Shown: positions 1 through 10,285, counted from the first letter of the stretch. The stretch is DNA of 64,000 bases from Nostoc sp. UHCC 0926 (GCF_028623165.1 NZ_CP117768.1:62001-126000); one strand, 5' to 3'. Notes: a model not told the origin generated them from the sequence alone. Numbers and translations: made by a program.

Positions 1-90
1 TCTGGTTTTCGCGCCAGAATGCGGACACCAGACGGCAGAAATGTGATTAGCGCCAGGAGAAGAAAAGGACGTCACCGTCTGAGCGTTTAG
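1..90 (+). CDS. rpmH: 50S ribosomal protein bL34, 3' end only
   Basis: Frame 1 is open from the window edge and ends at a TAG at 88-90. The visible 29 residues are strongly basic and end in GRHRLSV, the usual C-terminus of cyanobacterial bL34, a small protein of the large ribosomal subunit. The 5' third of this roughly 45-codon gene lies outside the window. rnpA follows 25 bases later, which is the rpmH-rnpA pairing conserved across bacteria and supports the call. Confidence 0.93.
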   Translation, partial: SGFRARMRTPDGRNVISARRRKGRHRLSV

Positions 91-115
91 GCCATATTCA
101 GCTAAAAGAGCATCT

Positions 116-538
116 GTGGCTTTGCCCAAAGCAAATCGGCTAAAATCTCGCAAGGATTTCCAGGCAGTTTTCCGGGAAGGAATTCGGCGTCATGGCTCTT
201 ATTTAACATTGAGAGCCTTAAAGCCGTTGTGTTTAATAAAACCTTCTTTGGACACTGCCACCCAGACTACACAAGCAACTGACTCAGCACATCTTGCCAG
301 CACGCGAATTGGCATTTCCATTAGCACGAAAGTCAGCAAAAGGGCAGTGGTTCGCAACCGAATCAAACGGCAAATTACTGCTGCTTTGCACAACTTGCTG
401 CCCAAATTATCACCAGGATGGCGGCTAGTGGTCATTGTCAAACCCACAGCAGCAGAATCTAAGTGCGTAAGCCCACAATTTCTGCAAGAATTAGAGCAGT
501 TGTTGGCACAAGCCGAGGTGTTCGATGGGAATTCGTGA
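116..538 (+). CDS. rnpA: Ribonuclease P protein component
   Basis: This is the protein subunit of RNase P, which helps the catalytic RNA remove 5' leaders from pre-tRNAs. The start is GTG at 116. The N-terminal block KSRKDFQAVFREG and the central basic RNR motif (VSKRAVVRNRIKRQ, about residues 73-86) are diagnostic. At 140 aa it is slightly long for the family; the extra residues are a Thr/Ala-rich insert before the RNR motif. It sits between rpmH and the PH-domain gene, whose start overlaps its last 14 bases, so translation is probably coupled. Confidence 0.95.
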   Translation: MALPKANRLKSRKDFQAVFREGIRRHGSYLTLRALKPLCLIKPSLDTATQTTQATDSAHLASTRIGISISTKVSKRAVVRNRIKRQITAALHNLLPKLSPGWRLVVIVKPTAAESKCVSPQFLQELEQLLAQAEVFDGNS

Positions 539-917
539 AGATGTTTATTATGAAGGTGGGCCCCATATTGGGGATTTGATTATCAACCTGCTGATAGGGT
601 TAACTGTCGTTGGCATACCATTAACAGTTGGGGCAATTGTCAGGGCATTGTGGCTGCGTTTCCGCATCACTGATCGCCGAATTACCGTGACGGGAGGTTG
701 GCAGGGGCGCGATCGCACTGACATAATTTACTCAGAAATTGTCAAAGTCGTCACAATCCCCCGTGGCATTGGCTTATGGGGAGATATGGTGCTAACCCTA
801 AGAAATGGGAGTCGTCTAGAATTGCGTGCAATTCCCAAATTTCGGGAAGTCTATGACTATATCAATGAAAGAATAGCTGCGAAAAATCCCGAATATAGCA
901 GCACTGCCAATAAGTGA
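525..917 (+). CDS. PH domain-containing membrane protein
   Basis: A 130-aa protein of the bacterial PH (pleckstrin-like) domain family, found next to rnpA and yidC in many cyanobacteria. Residues about 17-43 form a hydrophobic membrane segment. The rest (FRITDRRITVTGG, then YSEIVKV and LTLRNGSRLELRAIP) has the strand pattern of a PH domain. It begins inside the 3' end of rnpA (14-nt overlap) and is probably in the same transcript. The molecular role is unknown; the location suggests a function at the membrane linked to protein insertion. Confidence 0.8.
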   Translation: MGIREDVYYEGGPHIGDLIINLLIGLTVVGIPLTVGAIVRALWLRFRITDRRITVTGGWQGRDRTDIIYSEIVKVVTIPRGIGLWGDMVLTLRNGSRLELRAIPKFREVYDYINERIAAKNPEYSSTANK

Positions 918-1043
918 TGGGATTAGGGAAAGCAGGGGAGGCAGTGCGTTGCGCGGATTCCCCGCGTTTTAGCAACTGCCGTGTAGCAGGAAAAAATAAA
1001 AGAGAAGAACCAATACACAATGCCCCATGCCCCATTTAAATGT

Positions 1044-1071
1044 GCGGCTATCCGTAGTCAAGGATAGTCGC
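1044..1071 (+). repeat. Small stem-loop upstream of yidC
   Basis: GCGGCTATCC and GGATAGTCGC form a 10-bp stem with one G-T type mismatch and an 8-nt loop. It lies in the 221-bp gap between the PH-domain gene and yidC. It has no T-run, so it is more likely an mRNA 5' structure or repeat relic than a terminator. Confidence 0.35.
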
Positions 1072-1138
1072 CGATAAATGATCATTTAGATAAATTAGAT
1101 TCAGTCAGTTTACAGTACCTCAGGTTGAATTCAGAATA

Positions 1139-2290
1139 ATGGATTTTGGTATCGGCTTTCTCTCGAACAACGTGATGCTGCCAATCATAGATTTTTTCTA
1201 TGGTATTGTGCCTAGCTACGGATTAGCGATCGTTGCTTTGACATTGATAGTCCGCTTCGCGCTCTATCCCCTGAGTGCTGGCTCAATTCGCAACATGCGG
1301 AAGATGCGGATTGTACAACCTCTGATGCAGAAGCGGATGGCAGCAATCAAAGAGCGCTATAAAGATGAACCGCAAAAGCAGCAGGAGGAAATGGTCAATG
1401 TCCAAAAAGAATTTGGCAACCCCTTGGCAGGCTGTTTTCCATTACTAGTGCAAATGCCGGTCTTATTAGCGCTGTTTGCCACTTTGCGGGGTTCGCCTTT
1501 TTCAAGTGCGAACTACAGCGTTAACTTGCAAATCTTTCCCGCAGAACAAATCGAACAAATTCAACCGCAAGCCTTTGCCACTGCTGCTCAAAATATTTAC
1601 GTTGCAGATGGGGAACACGTTAAAGTAGCTGCAATCCTTCCCAGTGGTAACAAACTAACGGTGGGAGAACAAACTAAGATCCAATATCAGACTATTCAAG
1701 GCAAACCATTTCAGGTACTCTTAGCAGAACACCCAGAAAATAAGCTGATTCCTGATTGGAAAGTCACCAAAGGTGAAGATCGGATAAAAATTGATACCCA
1801 GGGCAATGTAGAAGCCTTGCAGCCCGGAGAAGTCACCATTCAAGGAACAATTCCTGGACTAGCAGCAGAAAAAGGCTTTTTATTCATTGATGCTTTAGGC
1901 AGGGTTGGTGCAACTGATCCAGATGGCACAATCCACTGGGATATTGTCGGCATGATCGTCTTCTTTGGAATTAGCCTTTATGTTAGCCAAATGCTTTCTG
2001 GGCAAAATTCCAGCGGTGGCAATCCGCAGCAGGATACAGTTAACAAAATCACCCCAGTCATCTTTTCTGGGATGTTTTTGTTCTTTCCCCTACCAGCCGG
2101 GGTGCTGATGTATATGGTGATTGGTAATATTTTCCAAACCGCACAAACTTATCTTCTTTCCCGCGAACCTCTATCAGAAGAACTGCAAAAAATCGTAGAA
2201 ACTCAGGAGAAGGAAGCAGCAGTCAGCGAACAAAAAGCATTGCCATTTGAACCGAAAAGTTCTAAGAAAAAGGCGACAGGCGGATCATGA
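1139..2290 (+). CDS. yidC: Membrane protein insertase YidC/Oxa1/Alb3 family
   Basis: YidC inserts and folds membrane proteins in the plasma and thylakoid membranes, alone or with SecYEG. The 383-aa protein has the Oxa1 core: an early membrane helix ([19 protein letters not shown], about residues 27-45) with the conserved Arg in the membrane, the charged coiled hairpin ([16 protein letters not shown]), and helices at about 98-115, 270-285 and 310-335. Cyanobacterial YidC carries a soluble insert between the first and later helices, seen here at residues about 120-260. The C-tail is Lys-rich, suitable for ribosome contact. The start ATG overlaps no other gene; the stop overlaps jag by ATGA. Confidence 0.93.
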   Translation: MDFGIGFLSNNVMLPIIDFFYGIVPSYGLAIVALTLIVRFALYPLSAGSIRNMRKMRIVQPLMQKRMAAIKERYKDEPQKQQEEMVNVQKEFGNPLAGCFPLLVQMPVLLALFATLRGSPFSSANYSVNLQIFPAEQIEQIQPQAFATAAQNIYVADGEHVKVAAILPSGNKLTVGEQTKIQYQTIQGKPFQVLLAEHPENKLIPDWKVTKGEDRIKIDTQGNVEALQPGEVTIQGTIPGLAAEKGFLFIDALGRVGATDPDGTIHWDIVGMIVFFGISLYVSQMLSGQNSSGGNPQQDTVNKITPVIFSGMFLFFPLPAGVLMYMVIGNIFQTAQTYLLSREPLSEELQKIVETQEKEAAVSEQKALPFEPKSSKKKATGGS

Positions 2291-2814
2291 GCAACATTCC
2301 GATGCAGCGAGGTCAGCAGTGGTTAAAAACCCTGCTGGAACTCACTGGAATACCTGCACAAATTCAGGGTCATTTAGAAACTACCCAATCTCTTGACGAC
2401 GATTCCCCAGAACCAGATAACTACTGGTTGACAATTGATCAAACTAATTTGACGACAGAACAAATTCAGGTATTAATTGGTGTTGATGGTTCTGTACTAG
2501 ATGCGATTCAGTATCTAGCAAATTCGGTTCTTAACTTAAGTCAACCACAAGAGGAACAAGCCTCTTACACCATTGAGTTGAATGGCTACCGGGTCAAAAG
2601 AGAAGCGGAAATTCGCGCATTAGCAGAAGCAGCAGCCGATGAAGTGCGCTTTTCTGGTAGAGAAGTGGAAATTAAATCCCTTAGTTCTGCTGAAAGGCGT
2701 CAAATCCATACCTTCTTGAAGGAATTTGGAGATTTGGAAACCTTCAGTCGCGGTAAAGAGCCGCATCGTCATCTGGTTGTCCGTCCAGCTTCGTTGGAAG
2801 AAGTTAGGGGTTAG
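2287..2814 (+). CDS. jag: R3H/KH domain RNA-binding protein (Jag/KhpB-like)
   Basis: Jag-type proteins bind single-stranded nucleic acid and follow yidC in many bacteria. The 175-aa protein has a KH-like region ([25 protein letters not shown], split here as ILIGxDG-type motif at about residues 62-85) and a C-terminal R3H domain ([11 protein letters not shown], then [12 protein letters not shown] and the [13 protein letters not shown] end at about residues 112-170). It overlaps yidC by four bases (ATGA), so the pair is translationally coupled. The N-terminal Jag_N domain is absent, as is usual in cyanobacteria. Confidence 0.9.
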   Translation: MSNIPMQRGQQWLKTLLELTGIPAQIQGHLETTQSLDDDSPEPDNYWLTIDQTNLTTEQIQVLIGVDGSVLDAIQYLANSVLNLSQPQEEQASYTIELNGYRVKREAEIRALAEAAADEVRFSGREVEIKSLSSAERRQIHTFLKEFGDLETFSRGKEPHRHLVVRPASLEEVRG

Positions 2815-2822
2815 GAGTCGTT

Positions 2823-2942
2823 CAATTTTGGATTTTAGATTTTAGATTTTTTATTCAATCCCTTCGGGTTCAGCAGTCGCTCATGGGGGAGACCCCCAAG
2901 AACGCGCTGCTTCACCAAAATCCAAAATTCAAAATCTAAAAT
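2823..2942. repeat. Dispersed AT-rich inverted repeat
   Basis: The stretch opens with TTTGGATTTTAGATTTTAG and closes with the complementary AAAATCCAAAATTCAAAATC, separated by a GC-rich middle that includes CATGGGGGAGACCCCCAAG. This fold-back design, built from 'attttggatttt' words, is a common intergenic repeat in Nostocales. It lies between jag and the DUF177 gene and has no coding signal. Confidence 0.6.
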
Positions 2943-3085
2943 TGGTAGAGTTAGGAGTTAATTGAAAGCTCATAACTATATAATTTCAAGATTTCTCTTG
3001 TTCCTAAAAGCTAAAATAAAGATGTAGCACCAGTATAATTCCTGATAATCATCATTAATTTTCGTGAGGATGTCTCACAAATCCT

Positions 3086-3604
3086 ATGGACGCAATTTAT
3101 ATTCCGCAGCTAACTAGTGCATCGGAGCGGACAGAGGAAGTTCAGGTTCAGGAATTTCTGCCTGGTCTGGAAACGTTGACACCAGTTCGCGGTCATGTGC
3201 GCGTGCAGCATCATGGCAATTACCTGGAAGTGTCCGGTCAGGCAGAAACAATTATTACTTGTACCTGCAACCGCTGTTTGCAGCAATACAATCGACGTTT
3301 AGGGCTTGATACGAAAGAAATCATCTGGTTAGACGAAACTGCAAATCAGCCAAATGACTTGCCCTTAGAAAGGGAAGTGATTATGGAAGATTTGCTTGAA
3401 ACCCTACCGCCCGATGGTTATTTTTATCCCAACGAATGGCTGTATGAGCAGATGTGCTTGGCAATACCCCAGCGCCAGTTATGCGATCGCAATTGTCCAG
3501 GTATTCCTGTAAGTAGTACTGTTGATAGTTCTGATATTCCTGAAACTCCAGTTGATAACCGTTGGGCTTCTCTGGAAGCTTTGAAAAAGCAACTTCCAGG
3601 ATAG
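3086..3604 (+). CDS. DUF177 (YceD) family protein
   Basis: YceD/DUF177 proteins are linked to 23S rRNA and large-subunit assembly and, in plants and bacteria, sit beside ribosomal protein genes. The 172-aa protein shows the family's Cys pattern: TCTCNRCLQQY near residues 54-64, which receives the nucleic-acid-binding fold, and a second cluster MCLAIPQRQLCDRNCPG near residues 123-140. ATG at 3086 is the first good start. It lies downstream of jag, keeping the ribosome/RNase P theme of this cluster. Confidence 0.8.
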   Translation: MDAIYIPQLTSASERTEEVQVQEFLPGLETLTPVRGHVRVQHHGNYLEVSGQAETIITCTCNRCLQQYNRRLGLDTKEIIWLDETANQPNDLPLEREVIMEDLLETLPPDGYFYPNEWLYEQMCLAIPQRQLCDRNCPGIPVSSTVDSSDIPETPVDNRWASLEALKKQLPG

Positions 3605-3690
3605 TAAGACACGTTACAGTGCATCACTTGCTCACTTTAAGTCTTACAACTTATGCAGTAGTTTACTAAGCTAATCTATGACATTTCCAT

Positions 3691-3726
3691 AGAAACCCGG
3701 CTTCTCTAAGAAACCGGGTTTCTTCG
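3691..3726 (+). terminator. Hairpin terminator after the DUF177 gene
   Basis: AGAAACCCGG (3691-3700) pairs perfectly with CCGGGTTTCT (3714-3723), leaving a 13-nt loop, followed by a T-rich stretch (TCGGTTTTA). It closes the rpmH-to-DUF177 cluster and separates it from the OLD-family gene. Confidence 0.65.
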
Positions 3727-3792
3727 GTTTTACTTGGAAAAATAAGTAAAATTGCCAATAGTAGAATTAACTAAGTCAATAAATAATACAAA

Positions 3793-5742
3793 ATGTTTAT
3801 CAAGAAGCTGCAAGTATTTAACTATAAGTCATATCTCGACTCTGGATTGATGGAATTTTCACCAGGTATTAATATTCTTGTTGGGCGAAATAATGCAGGT
3901 AAAACATCTTTGCTTGAGGTCCTGACGCTAGATTTTGAAAATCATCCTCACAGAAGTTTAAAGACCTTACCAAATAAGCTTTCAAGTATACAAGAAGAAT
4001 CAAAAATAGAGATTACTATGCATATCAATAAAGAAGAATTACGAAGTTGTATAAAACATTTATCATCTCCAATCGGTATTCCTGCACCAGAATTAGATGA
4101 TAATTATATTGAATTCATTTCACTCAAATACGAGAATGAGCCAGAAAATACAGAATATATAAAATATTTAGATGACTCAGTAAAATGTGCTTTTAAGCAA
4201 TTTAAAGACTTTTTAAACAATTCTAATTTTGTAGAAATAAGTTTATTGTTACATCCTGGTTTAAAACTAGATGGTAAAAGCCTAAAGAAATTACTGAACT
4301 TTGAATCTTATGATGAAGATTTTAACTGCAATTTTTACCAAGTTTATTATGATCATAATGAGCTTAAACTACAAGAAATTGACTGTTTTGATAATTACCC
4401 TCATAATCAAGAAGAGTTTATAAAATATGAGGGAAAAATTGAAGAAAGTATTGGTAAAAATATATTTAATATTTTTCAAAATAGTATTTATAGATTTTAT
4501 GCAGAACGACTAAATATAGCTATTTGCAGATTTGAAAATAATAAAGAACTAAAATCGGATGCTTCCAATCTTGCTGAAGTACTTTTTATATTGCAGGGTA
4601 AAATTCCCGGAATGTTTGATCAACTAAATAAATTAGTTTCAGATATTTTATCAGAAATAAAATGGATATCTGTTGTAATGAGAGATGATACAAATGTTGA
4701 AATTTTAATTTGGAACACAAATAATCTTCATAGACATGATTTATCACTATCTCTGTCATCATGTGGAAGTGGAGTTGGTCAAGTACTAGCAATTTTGTAT
4801 ATTATAGTTTCTTCTGAAGAACCAAGAACATTAATTATTGATGAGCCACAATCTTTTTTACATCCAGGGGCAGCTAAAAAACTTATAGAAACTATTAAAC
4901 AATTTCCGCAGCACCAATATTTTATTGCTACTCATTCACCCGAAATTATCACAACTGCCAATCCTTCTAATATTGTAAAGCTCCAATATCAAGATTCTGA
5001 AACAACAGCATCGGTAGTAAATTCAAAAGAGATAGAGTCACAAAACGAAATTTTAGCTGAACTTGGAGTTAGGTTATCCGACGTTTTCGGTGCTGATAGT
5101 ATTCTCTGGGTGGAAGGACCAACTGAGGAAAAATGTTTTCCACTGATATTGGAGAAAGTTGCAAGAACAACATTAATGGGTATTAAAATTTTATCTGTCA
5201 ATAGCACTGATGCTCTTTTGGATGGAAAACGGTCTGACCTTGTTTTTGATATTTATAAAAAACTCACAACGGGAGCAACTCTATTTCCGCCAGCCATTGG
5301 ATTTATATTTGATAGAGAGAGTAAGACAGAAACAAATATTCAAGAACTAAAAAAGAAAGGTGTGACTTTTTTACACCTACCCATGTATGAAAATTATCTA
5401 CTTTACCCTGAAGCTATATCAGTGGTAATAAATGAAGAAGCTACATGGCTAGAAATACCCATTAGCATTACTCAGGTTCAGGAATATCTTGACAAAATTA
5501 AACAGGAAAAATTAGATCTGCTTCAAGGTGTAAAAAAAGAAGAAGTTTCAGATAATAATTGGTTATATAAGATTCACGGTGCAAAGATATTTGAAAGTAT
5601 GTTTCAAAAATTATGTGACAGTAAATTAGAATTTAGAAAAACTAAACATTCTTATAAGCTAACAGAATGGCTAGTTAAAAATAAACCTGATTTATTGTCT
5701 GAACTGGCTGAAGAATTAAGAAATATCTTACATAAAAGTTAG
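3793..5742 (+). CDS. OLD-family ATP-dependent nuclease (AAA ATPase + TOPRIM)
   Basis: OLD (overcoming lysogenization defect) proteins join an SMC-like ATPase to a TOPRIM nuclease and act in phage exclusion or DNA repair. The 649-aa protein has Walker A GRNNAGKTS at residues 31-39, Walker B LIIDEP at 347-352 and the switch His in ATHSPE at 379-384. A TOPRIM domain follows, with WVEGPTEE at 439-446 (acidic Glu441) and FDRE at 506-509. The gene is visibly more AT-rich than its neighbours and interrupts an otherwise housekeeping cluster, so transfer is likely. The next gene is not a UvrD-type helicase, so it is not a Gabija operon; a stand-alone (class 1) OLD is the best fit. Confidence 0.85.
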   Translation: MFIKKLQVFNYKSYLDSGLMEFSPGINILVGRNNAGKTSLLEVLTLDFENHPHRSLKTLPNKLSSIQEESKIEITMHINKEELRSCIKHLSSPIGIPAPELDDNYIEFISLKYENEPENTEYIKYLDDSVKCAFKQFKDFLNNSNFVEISLLLHPGLKLDGKSLKKLLNFESYDEDFNCNFYQVYYDHNELKLQEIDCFDNYPHNQEEFIKYEGKIEESIGKNIFNIFQNSIYRFYAERLNIAICRFENNKELKSDASNLAEVLFILQGKIPGMFDQLNKLVSDILSEIKWISVVMRDDTNVEILIWNTNNLHRHDLSLSLSSCGSGVGQVLAILYIIVSSEEPRTLIIDEPQSFLHPGAAKKLIETIKQFPQHQYFIATHSPEIITTANPSNIVKLQYQDSETTASVVNSKEIESQNEILAELGVRLSDVFGADSILWVEGPTEEKCFPLILEKVARTTLMGIKILSVNSTDALLDGKRSDLVFDIYKKLTTGATLFPPAIGFIFDRESKTETNIQELKKKGVTFLHLPMYENYLLYPEAISVVINEEATWLEIPISITQVQEYLDKIKQEKLDLLQGVKKEEVSDNNWLYKIHGAKIFESMFQKLCDSKLEFRKTKHSYKLTEWLVKNKPDLLSELAEELRNILHKS

Positions 5743-5929
5743 TAATTATTTTTATACCGATTATCTAATCATGTTTACCACAACAGAGCGATCGCTCACT
5801 CTTGAGGAATATCTTACATAGAGCGATCGCACTGGGAACCGCTATGAACTGGTTAGATGTTAGTTTTTTAGTTGTTAGAAGCGATACAAACCAGAACAAT
5901 GAGAGAAGAACTAATAACCACAGCCACAT

Positions 5930-7441
5930 ATGAACTTCCGTGAAGAGTTTAAACTGCTGCTACGGGCCCGCTACCCTTTGATTTATATTCCCACCTATGA
6001 AGAGGAGCGGGTAGAAGCAGCTATCCGGGAAGAAGCAACCAACCAGGGTAATCGCCCAGTGTACACTTGGGATTTTGTCGATGGCTACCAGGGAAACCCC
6101 AATGATGTTGGGTTTGGGCGGCGTAACCCCTTGCAAGCTTTGGAATTTATCGAAAAATTACCAGCTTCTGCGCCAGCAGTGTTGATTTTACGAGACTATC
6201 ATCGCTTTTTAGATGATGTAGCGATCGCCCGCAAACTCCGCAATCTGTCCAGGCTCCTGAAGTCGCAACCAAAAAATATTGTCCTACTGTCGCCGCGCGT
6301 CGCCATTCCTGACGATTTAACCGAAGTCCTGACAGTCGTCGAGTTTCCCTTACCCGCTGCTCCAGAAATTAAAACTGAGGTGGAACGCTTACTGCAAAGT
6401 ACTAGGAACTCCCTTTCTGGCAAAGTTCTAGATGACTTGGTGCGCTCTTGTCAAGGACTTTCAATGGAACGGATTCGCCGGGTTTTGGCAAAAGCGATCG
6501 CTACCCACGGTGAATTGCAACCAGAAGACGTGGATCTCGTTTTGGAAGAAAAGCGCCAAACTATCCGCCAAACCCAAATCCTGGACTTCTACCCCGCCAC
6601 TGAGCAAATTTCTGATATTGGCGGACTGGATAACTTGAAAGACTGGCTGATCCGCCGGGGAGGTTCATTTACTGATCGAGCGCGACAGTACGGATTACCG
6701 CACCCCCGTGGTTTAATGTTGGTGGGTATTCAGGGAACTGGTAAATCGTTAACGGCAAAAGCGATCGCTCATCACTGGCATTTACCCTTGCTACGTCTGG
6801 ATGTGGGAAGATTATTTGGTGGTTTGGTGGGTGAATCAGAATCTCGGACTCGGCAAATGATCCAAGTAGCTGAAGCCCTAGCTCCCTGTATTTTGTGGAT
6901 TGATGAAATAGATAAAGCCTTTGCCGGACTTGGTAGCAAAGGTGATGCAGGAACAGCCAGCCGTGTATTTGGCACTTTTATTAACTGGCTAGCCGAAAAA
7001 AGCTCACCCGTGTTTGTCGTCGCTACCGCCAATGACATCCAAGCTTTACCGCCGGAAATGCTCCGTAAGGGGCGATTTGATGAAATTTTCTTTGTGGGTT
7101 TGCCCACCCAAGAAGAGAGAAAAGCAATTTATGATGTTCATTTATCCCGATTGCGCCCCCATAACTTAAAAAGTTATGACATTGAAAGGTTAGCATATGA
7201 AACGCCCGATTTTTCCGGGGCAGAGATTGAGCAAACTTTAATTGAAGCGATGCATATTGGATTTAGCCAAAATCGCGACTTTGTTACTGACGACATTTTA
7301 GAAGCAGCCAGTCAGATCATACCCTTGGCGCGAACTGCCGTAGAGCAAATTCAGCAACTCCAAGAATGGGCTGCTGCTGGGAGAGCGCGTTTAGCATCTA
7401 AACACAGTCCTTTGAGCGAACGCCTCCGGCGCACTACGTGA
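5930..7441 (+). CDS. ycf46: AAA ATPase of the Ycf46 family
   Basis: The 503-aa protein resembles Ycf46, an AAA ATPase kept in cyanobacteria and some plastids and reported to be linked to CO2/HCO3- use. It has an N-terminal domain (about 1-220) rich in RxxLxxLxRLLK helices, then an AAA module with Walker A GIQGTGKS at 266-273 and Walker B LWIDEID at 322-328. Sensor/arginine-finger elements follow ([22 protein letters not shown]). The last 40 residues are Ala/Arg-rich. It lies 187 bp after the OLD gene with no obvious shared operon. Confidence 0.82.
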   Translation: MNFREEFKLLLRARYPLIYIPTYEEERVEAAIREEATNQGNRPVYTWDFVDGYQGNPNDVGFGRRNPLQALEFIEKLPASAPAVLILRDYHRFLDDVAIARKLRNLSRLLKSQPKNIVLLSPRVAIPDDLTEVLTVVEFPLPAAPEIKTEVERLLQSTRNSLSGKVLDDLVRSCQGLSMERIRRVLAKAIATHGELQPEDVDLVLEEKRQTIRQTQILDFYPATEQISDIGGLDNLKDWLIRRGGSFTDRARQYGLPHPRGLMLVGIQGTGKSLTAKAIAHHWHLPLLRLDVGRLFGGLVGESESRTRQMIQVAEALAPCILWIDEIDKAFAGLGSKGDAGTASRVFGTFINWLAEKSSPVFVVATANDIQALPPEMLRKGRFDEIFFVGLPTQEERKAIYDVHLSRLRPHNLKSYDIERLAYETPDFSGAEIEQTLIEAMHIGFSQNRDFVTDDILEAASQIIPLARTAVEQIQQLQEWAAAGRARLASKHSPLSERLRRTT

Positions 7442-7699
7442 ACGCATTCAGCAGTAGCTACAATAATGAGTTAGTCAAAAGATCATAGTCAATAGTTAAT
7501 GATCAATTATTATGGACTATTGATTCTTGTATGGATAGGTTACATTGCTTCTCTACTCGTAACCCTTGAAAGCCAGTTCAACGCCACTCCCCTAAATGGA
7601 GCAAACCTCCCCACAGGGGTGGCTCCTCAACGCGGGAAATACGCACATGGCTGGCTTCCCTTGAACGCCACTTGACTCTTAATAATCAGGGTTTTAACT

Positions 7700-8209
7700 A
7701 TGTTGTCTAGCGTAACAAAATTTCTACTTGGGTTTTTCTTAGCGATCGCTGTGCTAGTAGGTGGGGGTGTTGCAATTGCATTATATTTCGTGAATCGCAC
7801 CGGCATACCCCCTGCCAAACCCGTTTTTTCTAATGATAGCCCCTCGGTGAAAGCCCAAGCTCCAAAAGCAACTGAGCCTGGAGGAGGTAAACCCAGCCTT
7901 AAACCTGGAAATCAGGCTCAATCGTCTCCAAGCTCAACCTCCACTCCCACAGCATCACCAAAGGCTACCCCGTCACCAAAACCATTGCCATCGGGAGCTT
8001 ACCGAGGGCGTGTTAGTTGGGCTGAAGGCTTGAGTTTGCGATCGCAACCAAATCAAGAAGCTGAAAAGATTGGTGGGGTTGGTTTTAATCAAAAAATTAT
8101 TATTTTGTCAGAAAGCGATGATAAATCCTGGCAAAAGATCCGTTTGGAAGGTAGCGAACAAGAAGGTTGGGTAAAAGCAGGTAATACTGAAAAAGTTGAT
8201 CAACAATAG
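7700..8209 (+). CDS. SH3 domain-containing membrane-anchored protein
   Basis: A 169-aa protein with an N-terminal membrane anchor (residues about 7-31, LLGFFLAIAVLVGGGVAIALYF). A Pro/Ser/Thr-rich linker follows (about 35-95). The C-terminal bacterial SH3 domain (SWAEGLSLRSQP ... WQKIRLEGSEQEGWVKAGN, about 105-163) usually binds cell-wall peptides. It is likely periplasmic and anchored by its N-terminus. The 258-bp gap before it holds only a short repeat (CCAGTTCAACGCCACT ... GAACGCCACTTGACT). Confidence 0.75.
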   Translation: MLSSVTKFLLGFFLAIAVLVGGGVAIALYFVNRTGIPPAKPVFSNDSPSVKAQAPKATEPGGGKPSLKPGNQAQSSPSSTSTPTASPKATPSPKPLPSGAYRGRVSWAEGLSLRSQPNQEAEKIGGVGFNQKIIILSESDDKSWQKIRLEGSEQEGWVKAGNTEKVDQQ

Positions 8210-8285
8210 CCTAAAAAATCAGAGCAAATAGAATAACTACAACATTTATCACAAACAGGAAAACAAGACTAAAAATAAGATGCAT

Positions 8286-10073
8286 CTACTCAATAACTTC
8301 ATCTGGATCTACTTGAGATTGCTTTCCCAGAAAACAGGAAGTATGTATCAATGTATCAATCGGAAGCTCAATTTGAAAAGTAGTTCCTTGCCCCTTGGCA
8401 GAAATACAGTTGAGCCTACCACCATGTGTTTGAACGACAATCTGATAGCTAATTGATAATCCTAATCCAGTTCCTTGTCCAACTGGTTTAGTTGTGAAAA
8501 AGGGATCATAGATTTTATTTTGTACGTCTTCACTAATGCCAGCTCCATTGTCGAAAATTTGAATGTTGACCCAACCGACTTGATTAATGCTTGTTTTAAT
8601 CCGAATTAAAGGTGTAAAACTGGACTTTGATTTTAAGCTGATCAGCTTTTCTTCTAACACATCAATAGCATTTGCAATGATGTTGAAAAATACTTGGTTT
8701 AACTGTCCGGGATAGCAATTTATTAAGGGTAAATTACCATATTCTTTAATTACAATAATTTCTGGGCGATTGTTCGGGGTATAACTAATACGGTTCTGAA
8801 GAATGAGCAGTGTCGAATTAAGCCCTTCGTGGATGTCCACAGCTTTCAATTGTGCCTCGTCTAGACGAGAGAAGTTACGCAGGGATTCCACAATATGCTT
8901 AATACGTTCTGCTCCGGTTTGCATTGAGTTGAGTAGTTTAGGTAAATCTTCTAGCAAGAATGGTAAATCAATAGACTCTAATTTCGCTTGAACCGCAAGC
9001 TCTGGTTCCGAATAATGTTGCTGATAAGTGTTGATTAATTCTAAGAGTTGCCGCAGATAAATTTCCGTATGAAAAAGATTTCCATAAATGAAGTTAGCAG
9101 GATTGTTAATCTCATGAGCAACTCCCGCTACTATTTGTCCCAAAGACGACATTTTTTCTGCTTGAAGAAATTGCAATTGAGCTTTCTGAAGTGCCAACAT
9201 AGCTATCTCTAATTCTTCAGACCGAGACTCAGCTAGAGCAGCTAGCGCTTCTTGGTTTTGTAAGGCTTGTTTGAGACGTTCTTCGTTTTCTTTAAGATCA
9301 GCTGTTTTGACTAGTTGAACACTCAATTGTTTGTTGAAAAAAGATGTAATCAGCGTCCATCCTAGAAGGAGTAATGTGAATAAGCCAATAATCGCAGCCA
9401 TCCAATAGGTTGCAGCGCTATCAACTGTTGAAAAATCGACCAATTCGACGACTGAAAAATGGGTAGCCATCATGCCTGTGTAGTGCATTGAGGGAATGGC
9501 AGCACCCATAATAATTGCACTGCCAATCCTTAAAAAGTTTCCTGTTACTGTACTATTAGCTCTGAGGTTAAACCCCAGCCAGAGGGCAACCAGTGAGATG
9601 AGAATGGCGATCGCAATCGAGAGTGCAACCACACTCAAGTCATAAGACATTTTGGCTGGTAAACGAATCGCAGCCATACCGATGTAGTGCATTGCACTAA
9701 TCCCTGCCCCCATCAGGAGGCTACCACTCAACAACCGCAAAATACCAAATTCTGGCTGGCTAACTAAGTACAGGGCTAATCCAGAGGCGGAAATTGCAGG
9801 TAGCACCGAAATCAAAACTGTTAACCAGTCATACTCAATCGGAATCGGCAGACTGAACGCCAGCATAGCAATAAAATGCATTGCCCAAATGCCGATTCCC
9901 ATAGCGATCGCTCCGCCTAGCAGCCACGACCACTTTGACTGCGATTTAGCGTCTGTGACTCTTATAGCTAGATCAAGTGTGGTGTAAGCCGTAAGTATTG
10001 CAATGGCAACGGAGAATAAAGTTAAACGAATATCGTAGATCCCGTGGAGCATTAGGTTGAATATTATCCGCAA
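8286..10073 (-). CDS. MHYT-domain sensor histidine kinase
   Basis: A membrane sensor kinase of 595 aa. The N-terminal MHYT domain (about residues 1-235, seven hydrophobic segments) shows three copies of the M-H-(Y/F)-x-x-M signature: AMHFIAML, AMHYIGMA and SMHYTGMMA. These residues are proposed to bind copper and sense O2, CO or NO. A coiled coil links it to the HisKA domain with phospho-acceptor His320 (AHEINNP). The HATPase domain follows (NAIDVL, DNGAGIS, GTGLGLS). No response regulator gene is adjacent. It is transcribed divergently from the peptidoglycan-binding protein gene. Confidence 0.9.
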   Translation of the reverse strand: MRIIFNLMLHGIYDIRLTLFSVAIAILTAYTTLDLAIRVTDAKSQSKWSWLLGGAIAMGIGIWAMHFIAMLAFSLPIPIEYDWLTVLISVLPAISASGLALYLVSQPEFGILRLLSGSLLMGAGISAMHYIGMAAIRLPAKMSYDLSVVALSIAIAILISLVALWLGFNLRANSTVTGNFLRIGSAIIMGAAIPSMHYTGMMATHFSVVELVDFSTVDSAATYWMAAIIGLFTLLLLGWTLITSFFNKQLSVQLVKTADLKENEERLKQALQNQEALAALAESRSEELEIAMLALQKAQLQFLQAEKMSSLGQIVAGVAHEINNPANFIYGNLFHTEIYLRQLLELINTYQQHYSEPELAVQAKLESIDLPFLLEDLPKLLNSMQTGAERIKHIVESLRNFSRLDEAQLKAVDIHEGLNSTLLILQNRISYTPNNRPEIIVIKEYGNLPLINCYPGQLNQVFFNIIANAIDVLEEKLISLKSKSSFTPLIRIKTSINQVGWVNIQIFDNGAGISEDVQNKIYDPFFTTKPVGQGTGLGLSISYQIVVQTHGGRLNCISAKGQGTTFQIELPIDTLIHTSCFLGKQSQVDPDEVIE

Positions 10074-10285
10074 TTCAATGGAAGACTAGACCCACTATTT
10101 GTCTGCGTTGCTCATGCTCTAAACCCAAATGGGTATAACAAAAATTTTGTCAGGCAAATAAAAAACAAGCCTCCAAAGCTTTACATTGCTTATTATTCCC
10201 CCTACAGAAGCTTGTGTATCAGATCAGCGTACGGAAATTTATTGTAAATAATCATACTAGAAAAAAACAATTACAGAGAAAGTGG

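Noticed and set aside
3793..7441. Gabija defence system (OLD nuclease plus helicase)
   Set aside because: The following gene is a Ycf46-like AAA ATPase, not a UvrD-type helicase, and it lies 187 bp away.
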